Assembly (NCBI RefSeq): GCF_002356355.1 | Contig: NZ_AP018052.1 | Span: 1,054,001-1,118,000, forward strand | DNA from: Thiohalobacter thiocyanaticus | Lineage (GTDB): Bacteria > Pseudomonadota > Gammaproteobacteria > Thiohalobacterales > Thiohalobacteraceae | DNA length: 64,000 nt | Reading direction: 5' to 3' | Shown: positions 1-7,591 of the stretch, one piece after another | Layout: each line of letters starts with the position of its first letter | Position numbering within the stretch: the first letter of the stretch is position 1 | Notes under the pieces: generated by a model | Seen by the model: only the letters and a program-made list of their open reading frames with translations | Told to the model about the DNA's origin: nothing | Database searches by the model: none | Made by a program: the position numbers and the translations under genes

Positions 1-366
1 ATGACCAACACCTACATGCTGCCCGGCAAGTACGATCCCGCCGAGATCATCGCCTCGGTGGACAAGGGCCTGTACGCCGTCAACTTCGGCGGCGGCCAGG
101 TGGACATCACCTCCGGCAAGTTCGTCTTCTCCGCCAGCGAGGCCTACCTGATCGAGAACGGGAAGATCACCGCCCCGGTCAAGGGCGCGACCCTGATCGG
201 CAACGGCCCTGACGTGCTCACCCGCGTGGACATGGTCGGCAACGACCTGGCGCTGGATATGGGCGTGGGCACCTGCGGCAAGGAAGGCCAGAGCGTGCCG
301 GTCGGCGTGGGCCAGCCCACCCTGCGGGTAGCGGGCCTGACCGTGGGCGGGACGAGCGCGTCATGA
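1..366 (+). CDS. tldD: TldD metalloprotease, C-terminal fragment
   Basis: These are the last 121 residues of TldD, the partner of PmbA/TldE in a zinc metalloprotease heterodimer that degrades or matures small peptides in the cytoplasm. The glycine-rich tail ([18 protein letters not shown]) and the block [20 protein letters not shown] are typical of the TldD C-terminus. Full-length family members are about 480 residues, so the zinc-binding helix lies upstream of the window. The ATG at position 1 is an internal methionine, not a start. The partner pmbA lies about 7 kb downstream on the same strand. Confidence 0.93.
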   Translation: MTNTYMLPGKYDPAEIIASVDKGLYAVNFGGGQVDITSGKFVFSASEAYLIENGKITAPVKGATLIGNGPDVLTRVDMVGNDLALDMGVGTCGKEGQSVPVGVGQPTLRVAGLTVGGTSAS

Positions 367-367
367 G

Positions 368-390
368 GGGTTCCGCCAAGGGTGGAACCC
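368..390 (+). terminator. Hairpin after tldD
   Basis: A 10-bp stem with one G-U pair (GGGTTCCGCC / GGTGGAACCC, loop AAG) begins directly after the tldD stop. No T-run follows, so it is a weak intrinsic terminator at best; it could instead be an mRNA 3' end stabiliser. The rest of 391-612 shows no gene. Confidence 0.35.
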
Positions 391-612
391 TGCATGGACG
401 TTTCGTTTAAAGCCTGTTGCGTCGGGTATCGAGGGTTTGAACGAACCGCTAGTCCATATCCTGGGTTAGGGGGCTATAAGTCGCTGAGACTTGAGAGGGA
501 TTTGTCCTTCGGAAAGGAGCCGAACATCCAACAGGAAACCCCGGCGGATGCGTAGACTCGCCGCTGAATTCAGCGCCAGGCAGCCTGATGCGACTGTCAG
601 AAAAATTTACAT

Positions 613-627
613 CAACTGTGGAAGTTG
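613..627. promoter_or_regulatory. Possible activator site upstream of PEP-CTERM gene
   Basis: A short inverted repeat, CAACT-GTGGA-AGTTG, lies about 37-51 bp upstream of the -24 element of the sigma-54-like promoter. A second small palindrome (TTGA-AAC-TCAA, 640-650) sits between them. An enhancer-binding protein site is expected somewhere upstream of a sigma-54 promoter, but the assignment of this repeat is only inference. Confidence 0.25.
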
Positions 628-663
628 AGATCATAGTTATTGAAACTCAATTAGTTATAATTA

Positions 664-679
664 TGGTATTATTTTTGCG
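664..679 (+). promoter_or_regulatory. Sigma-54 (RpoN) -24/-12 promoter candidate
   Basis: TGGTATTATTTTTGCG matches the RpoN consensus TGGCAC-N5-TTGCW at the invariant GG and GC, with the required 12-bp register between them, and has TT before the GC. The transcript would start near 690, about 38 nt before the PEP-CTERM start codon. PEP-CTERM genes in other proteobacteria are known to depend on RpoN with the PrsK/PrsR two-component pair, which supports the call. rpoN itself is in this window. Confidence 0.55.
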
Positions 680-693
680 TGAATCGTGATTCA
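680..693. promoter_or_regulatory. Palindrome at the predicted transcription start
   Basis: TGAATC-GT-GATTCA is a perfect 6-2-6 inverted repeat immediately downstream of the -12 element. Its position would suit a repressor site or a 5' mRNA hairpin. No known binding consensus is assigned. Confidence 0.3.
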
Positions 694-728
694 GCATTTC
701 AAAATCAAGTAAAAAAAGGAAACTTATA

Positions 729-1214
729 ATGAAAAATATCATGGCTTTTCTGGGGCTTTTTGTTTCTGGTTTCGCCAACGCAGGCTTGATTCAAATAACT
801 GCTGAATCAATCAGCTCAGGTGAATTAGGGTGGTTCGTCGTTGACGATGCTGTATTGGCTGCCGACACAAGCTTGGTGGCATCACAGTTCTATGATTATG
901 GTTGGCATGATCCGCTCAGCGGTATTTCAATTACTCCTGCGGATGTTATAGGTGACACAGGTGTCACTTATTTCGGGCTGATTGGAGGTGATTGGACGGT
1001 CACAGGGGGTGGCGGTGATTCGCTTACAACGGCGACAAGTGCATTATGGGTTGCCGATACTTACTATGTGCAGTTCACCGGTTACAGCGATTACCGTGAT
1101 GTTACCTGGAGCACTACCGACTACACTGCTACGGTATCAGAGCCTGCGAGTATTGCGCTCTTGGCTCTCGGCCTGGCAGGTCTCGGCCTCTCCAGGAGAA
1201 AGAAATTGGTTTAA
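729..1214 (+). CDS. PEP-CTERM sorting domain protein
   Basis: This is a 161-residue secreted protein. It has an N-terminal signal peptide (about 1-18, cleavage after GFANA), a mature part rich in Gly, Thr, Asp and Tyr, and a C-terminal sorting signal: SEPAS (about 137-141), a 14-residue hydrophobic segment and the basic tail RRKK. In this family the signal is recognised by exosortase (EpsH/XrtA), which is not in the window, and the proteins end up in the extracellular matrix. The central region resembles nothing I recognise. Codon use is clearly more AT-rich than the neighbours, suggesting acquisition. AAGGA upstream of the ATG is a good ribosome site. The gene has its own sigma-54-like promoter and intrinsic terminator, so it is a stand-alone unit. 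Confidence 0.88.
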   Translation: MKNIMAFLGLFVSGFANAGLIQITAESISSGELGWFVVDDAVLAADTSLVASQFYDYGWHDPLSGISITPADVIGDTGVTYFGLIGGDWTVTGGGGDSLTTATSALWVADTYYVQFTGYSDYRDVTWSTTDYTATVSEPASIALLALGLAGLGLSRRKKLV

Positions 1215-1239
1215 TCAACCATGTTGCATGGTTGCGAGA

Positions 1240-1267
1240 AGCCTCGGTGTGAATCGGGGCTTTTTTT
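1240..1267 (+). terminator. Intrinsic terminator of the PEP-CTERM gene
   Basis: A 7-bp stem AGCCTCG / CGGGGCT with one G-U pair and an 8-nt loop is followed by seven T residues. A second perfect hairpin (CAACCATG-TTG-CATGGTTG, 1216-1234) sits between the stop codon and the terminator. Confidence 0.85.
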
Positions 1268-1469
1268 ATGCCTGACATAAGGTTGCGGCAGATCTTCAGG
1301 GGTGAGCCTGGTGTTGCAGAATCGTCGAAATCGATACGATCTCCGGAGCCGGAGAATATTTACTGCTAATATTCTGACTGATGGCCTGTCTCGCGCCAGT
1401 ACGTGTGAGAGCTTCCCGGGTCTCCGGGGTGATTCCATCCCGACCCATCGCCGGAGTCGTCATACCGCC

Positions 1470-1802
1470 ATGAAAAAATGCAGGACATGTAATGCCGAAT
1501 TGAGTTGCATCGGTAAAATTGAGCCGGACACGTTATGGCTGTCGACAAAGCGGCCTTCTCTGAGCCCTTTTGCCGGGATCGGGTATTTTGCCGTTTTTCT
1601 TCTGGGCGGTTTGCTGATTGCGCAACCGCTCTGGGAATCTCATCTGATCTGGGCGGGTCTGATCGTCGCTGTCTGCGGTGGTCTCGGTGCCTACCTTTGG
1701 AAACGGCCGCGCAACTACTATCGATGCACTCAATGCGGTTCGGAATTCTACGACGACATAGTGTTGCGGCGAAAAACCGGCTCAGGGTGCAGTTGCCGCT
1801 GA
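1470..1802 (+). CDS. Small zinc-ribbon membrane protein
   Basis: This 110-residue protein has an N-terminal CxxC (KCRTCNAE), a hydrophobic hairpin of two membrane segments (about residues 35-75), then a second CxxC (YRCTQCGSEF) and a Cys-rich end (GCSCR). The paired CxxC knuckles suggest metal binding on the cytoplasmic face. An in-frame upstream extension exists, but it is Arg/Ser-rich and unlike a protein, so the ATG at MKKCRTC is preferred. I do not recognise the family. It lies in the accessory block between tldD and yjgA. Confidence 0.6.
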   Translation: MKKCRTCNAELSCIGKIEPDTLWLSTKRPSLSPFAGIGYFAVFLLGGLLIAQPLWESHLIWAGLIVAVCGGLGAYLWKRPRNYYRCTQCGSEFYDDIVLRRKTGSGCSCR

Positions 1803-1843
1803 TATTGAGCCTGTTGATTTCATAACCCTGATGTGTGCAGGTC

Positions 1844-2248
1844 ATGATGCTTGGTATCCCCGGCAGGGCGTTGGTGATCTGGATGGGAATCCTCGTCCTG
1901 GCGGTTTTTAATGGCCTGCTGCGCGAAGCCGTCCTTCTCCCGATGCTGGACCAGCCCCTGGCGCTCATCCTCAGCGGTATTCTGCTCTCCGTTCTGATCC
2001 TTGCGGTTGCATACCTTTCGCTGCCCTGGCTGGGGCGGTTGCCGGCGACAGCTTATATCGCCATCGGCCTGGGCTGGCTCTGCCTGACCCTGGTCTTCGA
2101 GTTCGCGTTCGGGCGTCTCATCCAGAGCCGGCCCTGGCCGGAACTGCTCGACGCCTACACCTTCAGGGACGGCAATCTCTGGCCTCTTGTGCTGCTGGTC
2201 ACGGCAGCGGCGCCGTATGCGGGGGCCAGGCTCCGGCGCTGGGTGTGA
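1844..2248 (+). CDS. Hypothetical four-helix membrane protein
   Basis: About 134 residues, almost entirely hydrophobic, with four predicted membrane helices (roughly 5-25, 33-55, 62-85 and 105-122) and an Arg-rich C-terminus. An Arg/Glu pair in the first loop (GLLREAV) and a Phe/Arg motif (FAFGRLIQSRPWPELL) before the last helix are the only polar features. No family is recognised. The start is uncertain: GTG at 1835 or ATG at 1844 or 1847. It follows the zinc-ribbon gene by about 40 bp and may be cotranscribed with it. Confidence 0.6.
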   Translation: MMLGIPGRALVIWMGILVLAVFNGLLREAVLLPMLDQPLALILSGILLSVLILAVAYLSLPWLGRLPATAYIAIGLGWLCLTLVFEFAFGRLIQSRPWPELLDAYTFRDGNLWPLVLLVTAAAPYAGARLRRWV

Positions 2249-2325
2249 GTTATTCCCGGATGCTTTTCTTCCCTGCGGTCTCTGCTATAGAACTCTGTAC
2301 TCATTCTGGCTGACGGGAGTGTTGC

Positions 2326-2844
2326 ATGAGCCTGAAGCAGAGGCAGACCCGGCTGCGCCGGTTCGTCAGGGATGTCGTCGTTCATACGCCATTGATCAGG
2401 ATGGTGCTTCTTCTGGTGCTGCTGTGGCTGCTGTTCTCCGCCGGGGTGTACCTGGCGGAGCAGGGGGTGCGCGGCTCGCCCATCGGTTCGTTCGGCGAGG
2501 CGCTGTACTGGGGCGTGGCGGCCTTTTCCACCGCCGGGATTGCCGATACGCCTGCCTCCGGCGCGGCGCAGCTCATCGGCGGGATCTGGATCGTCATCGG
2601 GTCGGTGCTGTTCTTCGGCGCCATCGTGGCGACGGTGACCAGCTACTTCATGCGTCCCATGCAGCGGCCGCACCGGAAGATCATCGACGCCATCGAGTAC
2701 AACCTGGAGCAGCTGAACGATCTGTCGCTGGACGAGCTCGATCTGCTCAAGGAAACCGTCGACAGCCTGATCGGTCATGTCGAACGGCTGAAGGAAAAAT
2801 ACATCGGGTCGGCGGAACCCGCCAACGCAGACGAGCAGAAATAG
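2326..2844 (+). CDS. Two-helix potassium-channel-like protein
   Basis: A 172-residue protein with the Ion_trans_2 layout: basic N-terminus, TM1 (about 22-45), pore helix and loop (57-76), TM2 (82-107) and a C-terminal helix likely to form a coiled coil (115-160). The filter position reads FSTAGIAD (67-74) where K+ channels have TVGYGD, so the shape is conserved but the two filter residues V and Y are changed. Ion selectivity is therefore uncertain; it may be a non-selective or non-conducting member. No RCK/TrkA domain is present. The gene stands alone on its strand, after the membrane protein by 77 bp. Confidence 0.75.
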   Translation: MSLKQRQTRLRRFVRDVVVHTPLIRMVLLLVLLWLLFSAGVYLAEQGVRGSPIGSFGEALYWGVAAFSTAGIADTPASGAAQLIGGIWIVIGSVLFFGAIVATVTSYFMRPMQRPHRKIIDAIEYNLEQLNDLSLDELDLLKETVDSLIGHVERLKEKYIGSAEPANADEQK

Positions 2845-2869
2845 GGGTTCCTGCCCACGCTGCCCGTAC

Positions 2870-2875
2870 TATACT
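2870..2875 (+). promoter_or_regulatory. -10 candidate for the cytochrome P460 gene
   Basis: TATACT lies 48 nt upstream of the P460 start codon; no convincing -35 is seen. It would give a short leader containing the GAGGT ribosome site and supports the start chosen for the gene. Confidence 0.3.
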
Positions 2876-2922
2876 CGATGTCCGGTCCCGCAACGAAACT
2901 GACCCATATGCGAGGTGCGCTT

Positions 2923-3426
2923 ATGAAATACACGGCACGGTTGTTGGTCCCCGCGCTGGTCATGACGCTGCCGGGGCTGTCCCCGGCCGGCGATATTCCC
3001 GGGCCTTCGCACGGCATCGCCTACCCGGAAGGCTGGCAGGAATGGTCGACCATCGCGGTTTCGCATCGCACCGACAACAACACCCTGCGGGTGATCCTGG
3101 GCAACGCGGCGGCGGTGCAGGCGGCGCGTGCGGGGCAGACCGATCCCTGGCCTGACGGCGCCGTTCTGGGCAAGGTGGTGTGGAAGGATGTCCAACTCGA
3201 GAACTGGGAGGCGGCGACCGCACCCGGTGAGTTCGTCCATGCCGAGTTCATGTTCCGGGACAGCGGGCAATACGCCGACACCCATGGCTGGGGCTGGGCG
3301 CGCTGGGTGGGGCTGGAGCAGAAGCCCTTCGACGGCGGCATGCAGGTCTGCATCTCATGCCATACTCCGGTGAAGGAGCGTAACTGGGTATTCACGGATC
3401 CGGCGCCGTTTCCACCGCTCAGGTAA
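2923..3426 (+). CDS. Cytochrome P460 family c-type haem protein
   Basis: This 167-residue periplasmic protein has a signal peptide (about 1-22, LLVPALVMTLPGLSPAG) and a P460-type fold that ends in the haem-binding motif CISCH (143-147). Cytochromes P460 carry a haem cross-linked to a lysine and oxidise hydroxylamine or NO-related substrates; many relatives of unknown substrate exist. The typical opening (YPEGWQEWSTIAVSHRTDNN) is present. The ATG at MKYTARLL was chosen because GAGGT lies 6 bp upstream and the signal peptide starts there. Activity cannot be read from the sequence. Confidence 0.82.
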   Translation: MKYTARLLVPALVMTLPGLSPAGDIPGPSHGIAYPEGWQEWSTIAVSHRTDNNTLRVILGNAAAVQAARAGQTDPWPDGAVLGKVVWKDVQLENWEAATAPGEFVHAEFMFRDSGQYADTHGWGWARWVGLEQKPFDGGMQVCISCHTPVKERNWVFTDPAPFPPLR

Positions 3427-3488
3427 GCGAACATTCCAGGCCTTGAGTAACAGGGGCCGGATGCGCCAGATACAAACCGCCAGTTACT

Positions 3489-3533
3489 GTCATTCCGGTA
3501 CCGGCCTACGCCGGCACAGGCACCAGCCGGGAT
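3489..3533. repeat. Degenerate dRS3-like palindromic repeat
   Basis: The block GTCATTCCGG...GCCGG...GGGATCC resembles the GTCATTCC(N)GGGAATCC repeats found elsewhere in this window but is more diverged. It lies between the P460 and ATPase genes. Confidence 0.4.
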
Positions 3534-3594
3534 CCATATGCCACGGCGGCTTCAGGATTTCAGCCGGAGCCGGTGTCGGTGCCACGTTTTTTTT
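3513..3594 (+). terminator. Possible terminator after the P460 gene
   Basis: Distant arms GGCACAGGCACC and GGTGTCGGTGCC pair at 10 of 12 positions around an inner GC-rich hairpin, and eight T residues follow at 3587-3594. It may be built from the dRS3-like repeat it overlaps. Confidence 0.4.
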
Positions 3595-3671
3595 CGCCCC
3601 CCGGACTGCCTCCTGATCGCGACGGGTGTATGCTTCAGCTACACCTGATGTGAGCCTGGAATGCCCCCATC

Positions 3672-6386
3672 ATGAACGATGCCCCGCCGGACACACCTGC
3701 CTGGCACAGCCTGCAACGCGATGAAGCCCTGGCCCGGCTCGACGCCACGGAGCAGGGCCTGTTGGACACACAGGTGCGCGCGCGCCTGGAGCGCTACGGT
3801 TACAACCGTCTCCCGGCCCCGGAGCGCACCGGCCCGCTCAGACGCTTCCTGCTGCAGTTCCACAATGTACTCATCTACGTGCTGATCGCCGCCGCGGTCG
3901 GCACCGCCTTCCTGCGCCACTGGGTGGACACCGGGGTGATCCTGGGCGTGGTGTTCATCAACGCCATCATCGGCTTCATCCAGGAGGGCAGGGCGGAGCA
4001 GGCGCTGGACGCGATCCGCGGCATGCTCTCGCCCCGGGCCCTGGTGCTGCGCGACGGTCAGCGGCGCACCGTGCCTGCCGAGGAACTGGTGCCCGGCGAC
4101 CTGGTGTTCCTGCAGGCGGGCGACAAGGTGCCCGCCGATCTGCGCCTGCTGCGGACGCACAACCTGCGCATCGACGAAGCGCTGCTCACCGGCGAATCGG
4201 TGGCCGTGGACAAGCAGACCGCAGCGGTCGGGGCGGAGGCGGATCTGGGCGATCGCAGCTGCATGGCGTTCTCCGGCACCCTGGTCGCCTTCGGCCAGGG
4301 GCGGGGGCTGGTGGTCGGCACCGGTGCAGACACCCAGATCGGGCGCATCTCCACCCTGCTCGAGGAGGTGGAGACCCTCACCACGCCGCTGCTGCGCGAC
4401 ATCGGCGTATTCGGACGCTGGCTGTCCTTGGCCATCCTGGTGCTGGCCGGCTTCACCTTCGCCTTCGGCTACTGGGTGCGGGACTACGCGTTCCTGGACA
4501 CCTTTCTCGCGGCGGTGAGCCTGGCGGTGGCCGCCATCCCCGAGGGGCTGCCCGCCATCATGACCATTACCCTGGCCATCGGCGTGCAGCGCATGGCCGC
4601 GCGCAATGCCATCATCCGGCGCCTGCCGGCGGTGGAGACGCTGGGCTCGGTCGCCACCATCTGCACCGACAAGACCGGCACGCTCACCCGCAACGAGATG
4701 ACCGTCAAGACCATTGTCACCGCCGAGGATACCTTCGAGGTCAGCGGTGTGGGCTACGAGCCCCACGGCGGCTTCAACCGGGACGGCCATGACGTGGACC
4801 CCGAGGATCACCCGGTGCTGGCCGAGACGCTGCGCGGCATTCTGCTGTGCAACGATGCCGAACTGCATCAGCGCGACGGCGTGTGGGAGCTGGAGGGCGA
4901 CCCGACGGAAGGCGCGCTGGTCACCGCGGCGCGCAAGGGCGGTCTGGATCCCGTCGAGACCGGCGAACGCTACCCCCGCGACGACGTGATCCCCTTCGAA
5001 TCCGCCTACAAGTTCATGGTCACCCTGCATCACCGCCATTACGGGGACCAGCGCGGCTTTATTCTGCTCAAGGGCGCGCCCGAACGCGTGCTGGCCGTGT
5101 GCGAGCGGGAACGCACCCGTGCCGGCGACCGGACCGTTGAGCGTGACCGCTGGGAGCAGCGCATGAACGCCATCGCCGCCCGCGGCCAGCGTCTGCTGGC
5201 GCTGGCGGTACGGGAGGTGGACGCGGACAAGCGCACGCTGGAGTTTTCGGATATTGAGAACGGCGGCCTGACCCTGGTGGCCGTGTGCGGCATCATCGAC
5301 CCGCCCCGGGCCGAGGCCATCGAGGCGGTCAGGCAGTGTCAGGAGGCCGGCATCCGGGTGAAGATGATCACCGGCGATCATGCGGTCACCGCCCGGGCCA
5401 TCGCCGACGAGCTCGGCATCCGCACCGGCGGCGGGGTCATGCCGGGGCATGAACTGGAACCGCTCTCCGATGCCCGGCTGACGCAGACGGTGCGGGAGGT
5501 GGACGTGTTCGCCCGCGCCACTCCGGAACACAAGCTGCGGCTGGTGCGCGCCATCCAGGCCAACGGCCAGGTGGTGGCCATGACCGGCGACGGGGTCAAC
5601 GACGCCCCGGCGCTCAAGCGTGCCGATGTGGGGGTGGCCATGGGCATCAAGGGCTCCGAAGCCGCCCGCGAGGCCGCCGAGATGGTGCTCGCCGACGACA
5701 ACTTCGCCTCCATCGCTCATGCCGTGGAGGAGGGCCGCACCGTCTACGACAACCTGCGCAAGGCCATCCTGTTCCTGCTGCCCACCAGCGGCGGCGAGGG
5801 CTTCACCATCATGGCCGCGGTGCTGCTGGGGATGACCCTGCCGCTCATGCCGGCGCAGGTGCTGTGGGTGAACATGGTCACCGCCGTCACCCTGGGACTC
5901 GCGCTGGCCTTCGAGCCCACCGAGCCCGGGGTCATGCGCCGCCCGCCGCGGCCGCCCGGTACGCCGGTGCTGTCGGGTTTCCTGATCTGGCGCGTGGTCT
6001 TCGTCTCGGCGCTGCTGCTGGCGGGGACCTTCGGCCACTTCCTGTGGCTGGAGTGGCAGGGCGCGGCGGTGGAGGTGGCGCGGACCGTGGCCATCAACAC
6101 CCTGGTCATGGGCGAGCTGGTCTACCTGTTCAACAGCCGCTACATCCTGGAGCCGGTGTTCAACCGCACCGGCCTGCTGGGCAGCCGCGCCGTGCTCATC
6201 GCCGTGGGCGTTCTGGTCATCCTGCAGGGCCTGTTCACCTATGCCCCGCCGCTGCAGTTCCTGTTCGGGACCGCCGCCCTGGGCTGGGGGGAATGGGGCA
6301 TCATCCTGGCCTTCGGGGCGGTGCTGTTCGCGCTGGTGGAACTGGAGAAGGCCGTTTTCCGGCGGCTGCGGCGCCGGGTGCCGTGA
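3672..6386 (+). CDS. Cation-transporting P-type ATPase (type II, Ca2+/Na+ class)
   Basis: A 904-residue membrane pump with all P2-type ATPase landmarks in order: N-terminal cation-ATPase domain, TM1-2, actuator domain with TGES (173-176), TM4 with the cation-binding PEGLP (290-294), phosphorylation site DKTGTLT (Asp333), nucleotide domain, hinge MTGDGVNDAP (637-646) and six C-terminal helices. PEGLP instead of CPC/CPX excludes a heavy-metal pump; the Ca2+/Mn2+ or Na+ class (PacL/PMR1-like) fits best, but the ion cannot be assigned from these motifs. The protein is full length. The following gene encodes an EF-hand protein, which is compatible with, but does not prove, a role in calcium handling. 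Confidence 0.9.
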   Translation: MNDAPPDTPAWHSLQRDEALARLDATEQGLLDTQVRARLERYGYNRLPAPERTGPLRRFLLQFHNVLIYVLIAAAVGTAFLRHWVDTGVILGVVFINAIIGFIQEGRAEQALDAIRGMLSPRALVLRDGQRRTVPAEELVPGDLVFLQAGDKVPADLRLLRTHNLRIDEALLTGESVAVDKQTAAVGAEADLGDRSCMAFSGTLVAFGQGRGLVVGTGADTQIGRISTLLEEVETLTTPLLRDIGVFGRWLSLAILVLAGFTFAFGYWVRDYAFLDTFLAAVSLAVAAIPEGLPAIMTITLAIGVQRMAARNAIIRRLPAVETLGSVATICTDKTGTLTRNEMTVKTIVTAEDTFEVSGVGYEPHGGFNRDGHDVDPEDHPVLAETLRGILLCNDAELHQRDGVWELEGDPTEGALVTAARKGGLDPVETGERYPRDDVIPFESAYKFMVTLHHRHYGDQRGFILLKGAPERVLAVCERERTRAGDRTVERDRWEQRMNAIAARGQRLLALAVREVDADKRTLEFSDIENGGLTLVAVCGIIDPPRAEAIEAVRQCQEAGIRVKMITGDHAVTARAIADELGIRTGGGVMPGHELEPLSDARLTQTVREVDVFARATPEHKLRLVRAIQANGQVVAMTGDGVNDAPALKRADVGVAMGIKGSEAAREAAEMVLADDNFASIAHAVEEGRTVYDNLRKAILFLLPTSGGEGFTIMAAVLLGMTLPLMPAQVLWVNMVTAVTLGLALAFEPTEPGVMRRPPRPPGTPVLSGFLIWRVVFVSALLLAGTFGHFLWLEWQGAAVEVARTVAINTLVMGELVYLFNSRYILEPVFNRTGLLGSRAVLIAVGVLVILQGLFTYAPPLQFLFGTAALGWGEWGIILAFGAVLFALVELEKAVFRRLRRRVP

Positions 6387-6534
6387 CGGCTGCCGGCAGG
6401 CCGCGCCGGTTGATTTATATCAGCTTCCGGCGATTCTCCGCCCGCCGGCCCCGTTCCCGCCCGGCAGGCTTGCAGCGGCCGGCTATACTTCCTTCGTGCA
6501 AGACCTTGGCAACCCAATAACAGGGAGAAAGGCA

Positions 6535-6867
6535 ATGTCCAGATACACGATGATCTCCGGGCTGGCAGCCGCGCTGCTGGTGCTGGGTGGAACCGCTTCC
6601 GCCGGCGAGAAGGCGATGATGTCGGATGAGAACGAAATGGGTGCGATGACCTTCGAGACCCTGGATCGCGACGGTGACGGCTACATCAGTGCCGAGGAGG
6701 CCGGCGCGCACAAGGGTCTGGAGGCCAACTGGGACAAGGCGGATGCCAACCAGGACGGTCATCTCGACAGCAGTGAGTTCAGCGCCTTCGAAGGCGAGGG
6801 CCGGCTGTCGCCGCCGGAGGAGAGCGAAATCTCCGAGCCCGGTGCCGCACCCTACAGTCGCGACTGA
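6535..6867 (+). CDS. Secreted EF-hand protein
   Basis: A 110-residue protein with a signal peptide (about 1-23, ending GTASAG), a Met-rich linker and two EF-hand loops: DRDGDGYISAEE (44-55) and DANQDGHLDSSE (70-81), both with acidic residues at positions 1, 3, 5 and 12. It should bind calcium in the periplasm. The C-terminus is acidic and low in complexity. GGGAGAAAGG precedes the ATG. The neighbouring P-type ATPase may share the ion, which is inference. Confidence 0.82.
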   Translation: MSRYTMISGLAAALLVLGGTASAGEKAMMSDENEMGAMTFETLDRDGDGYISAEEAGAHKGLEANWDKADANQDGHLDSSEFSAFEGEGRLSPPEESEISEPGAAPYSRD

Positions 6868-6892
6868 ATCTGATTCTCCAGCTGTCCCTTCG

Positions 6893-6915
6893 CCCTCTCC
6901 CGCCCTGGGAGAGGG
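6893..6915. terminator. Hairpin at the EF-hand/yjgA convergent junction
   Basis: Perfect 9-bp stem CCCTCTCCC / GGGAGAGGG with a 5-nt loop between two convergent genes. There is no T-run on either side. It resembles short dispersed palindromes common in GC-rich proteobacteria. Confidence 0.4.
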
Positions 6916-6919
6916 TAAT

Positions 6920-7453
6920 TCAGGGTTCGTCCGCGGTGTGTGATGCCGCCACCTCACGCAGAAACCGGAACAGCGCGCGCGGTCCCTTTGTTCTGTTTTC
7001 CCTGTAGTCCTTCTGTGCCTGGCGGATCAGCTGACGCAGGTGCTGGCGATCGCTATCGGGATACTGCGCCAGCCAGTCGCCCACCGCGTCGTCGCCCTCG
7101 TGAATGAAACGTTCGCGCCAGTCCTCGAGCTGGTGGAAGGCGCGTGCGGCGCGTCGGTCTTCCTGCTGGATGGCCGCCAGGGCATCGATCACGGGTTGGG
7201 GGTCGCCGTTGCGCAGCAGCTTGCCGATGTACTGGATCTGACGCTTGCGCCCGCTGCGGGCGTGGATGCGGCGGGCAAGCTGGACCGCGTCGCGCAGTTT
7301 GTCGTCCAGCGGCAGGGCGGCCAGCCGCCCTTCCGGCAGTTCGACCAGGGTGCGGCCCAGTTCCAGCAGGGCATGGGCCTCACGCTTGAGCTGGGATTTG
7401 CTGGGGCCCTCGTCGTTTTCCTGCTCTGGGGCCGGGTCCGGTTGCTTGTGCAT
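6920..7453 (-). CDS. darP: YjgA/DarP ribosome maturation factor
   Basis: A 177-residue DUF615 protein (E. coli YjgA, renamed DarP). DarP binds the pre-50S subunit and helps maturation of the peptidyl-transferase centre. The sequence is highly charged and helical, with the family blocks SKSQLKREAHALLELG, DAVQLARRIHARSGRKRQIQ and RQLIRQAQKDY. The start at MHKQPDP gives the usual length; a long upstream in-frame extension overlaps pmbA and was discarded. It is divergent from pmbA, as in E. coli. Confidence 0.92.
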   Translation of the reverse strand: MHKQPDPAPEQENDEGPSKSQLKREAHALLELGRTLVELPEGRLAALPLDDKLRDAVQLARRIHARSGRKRQIQYIGKLLRNGDPQPVIDALAAIQQEDRRAARAFHQLEDWRERFIHEGDDAVGDWLAQYPDSDRQHLRQLIRQAQKDYRENRTKGPRALFRFLREVAASHTADEP

Positions 7454-7591
7454 GGGGGCGGGCGGGTTGCGGTACAGGGATGGATTCAAGATAGCATACC
7501 CGGCACGCTGCAGGGTATGCCACGGCCGGTCTTGGGCGGGGACGGACATTCCTTTACCATGGCCGTCTGGTGAATCCGTAGAGAGTCCTTC

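Noticed and set aside
3639-6038. A 799-codon open frame on the minus strand opposite the P-type ATPase
   Set aside because: Composition is His/Gly/Gln-rich with no family resemblance, while the plus strand encodes a complete ATPase with all motifs. It is a GC-rich shadow frame.
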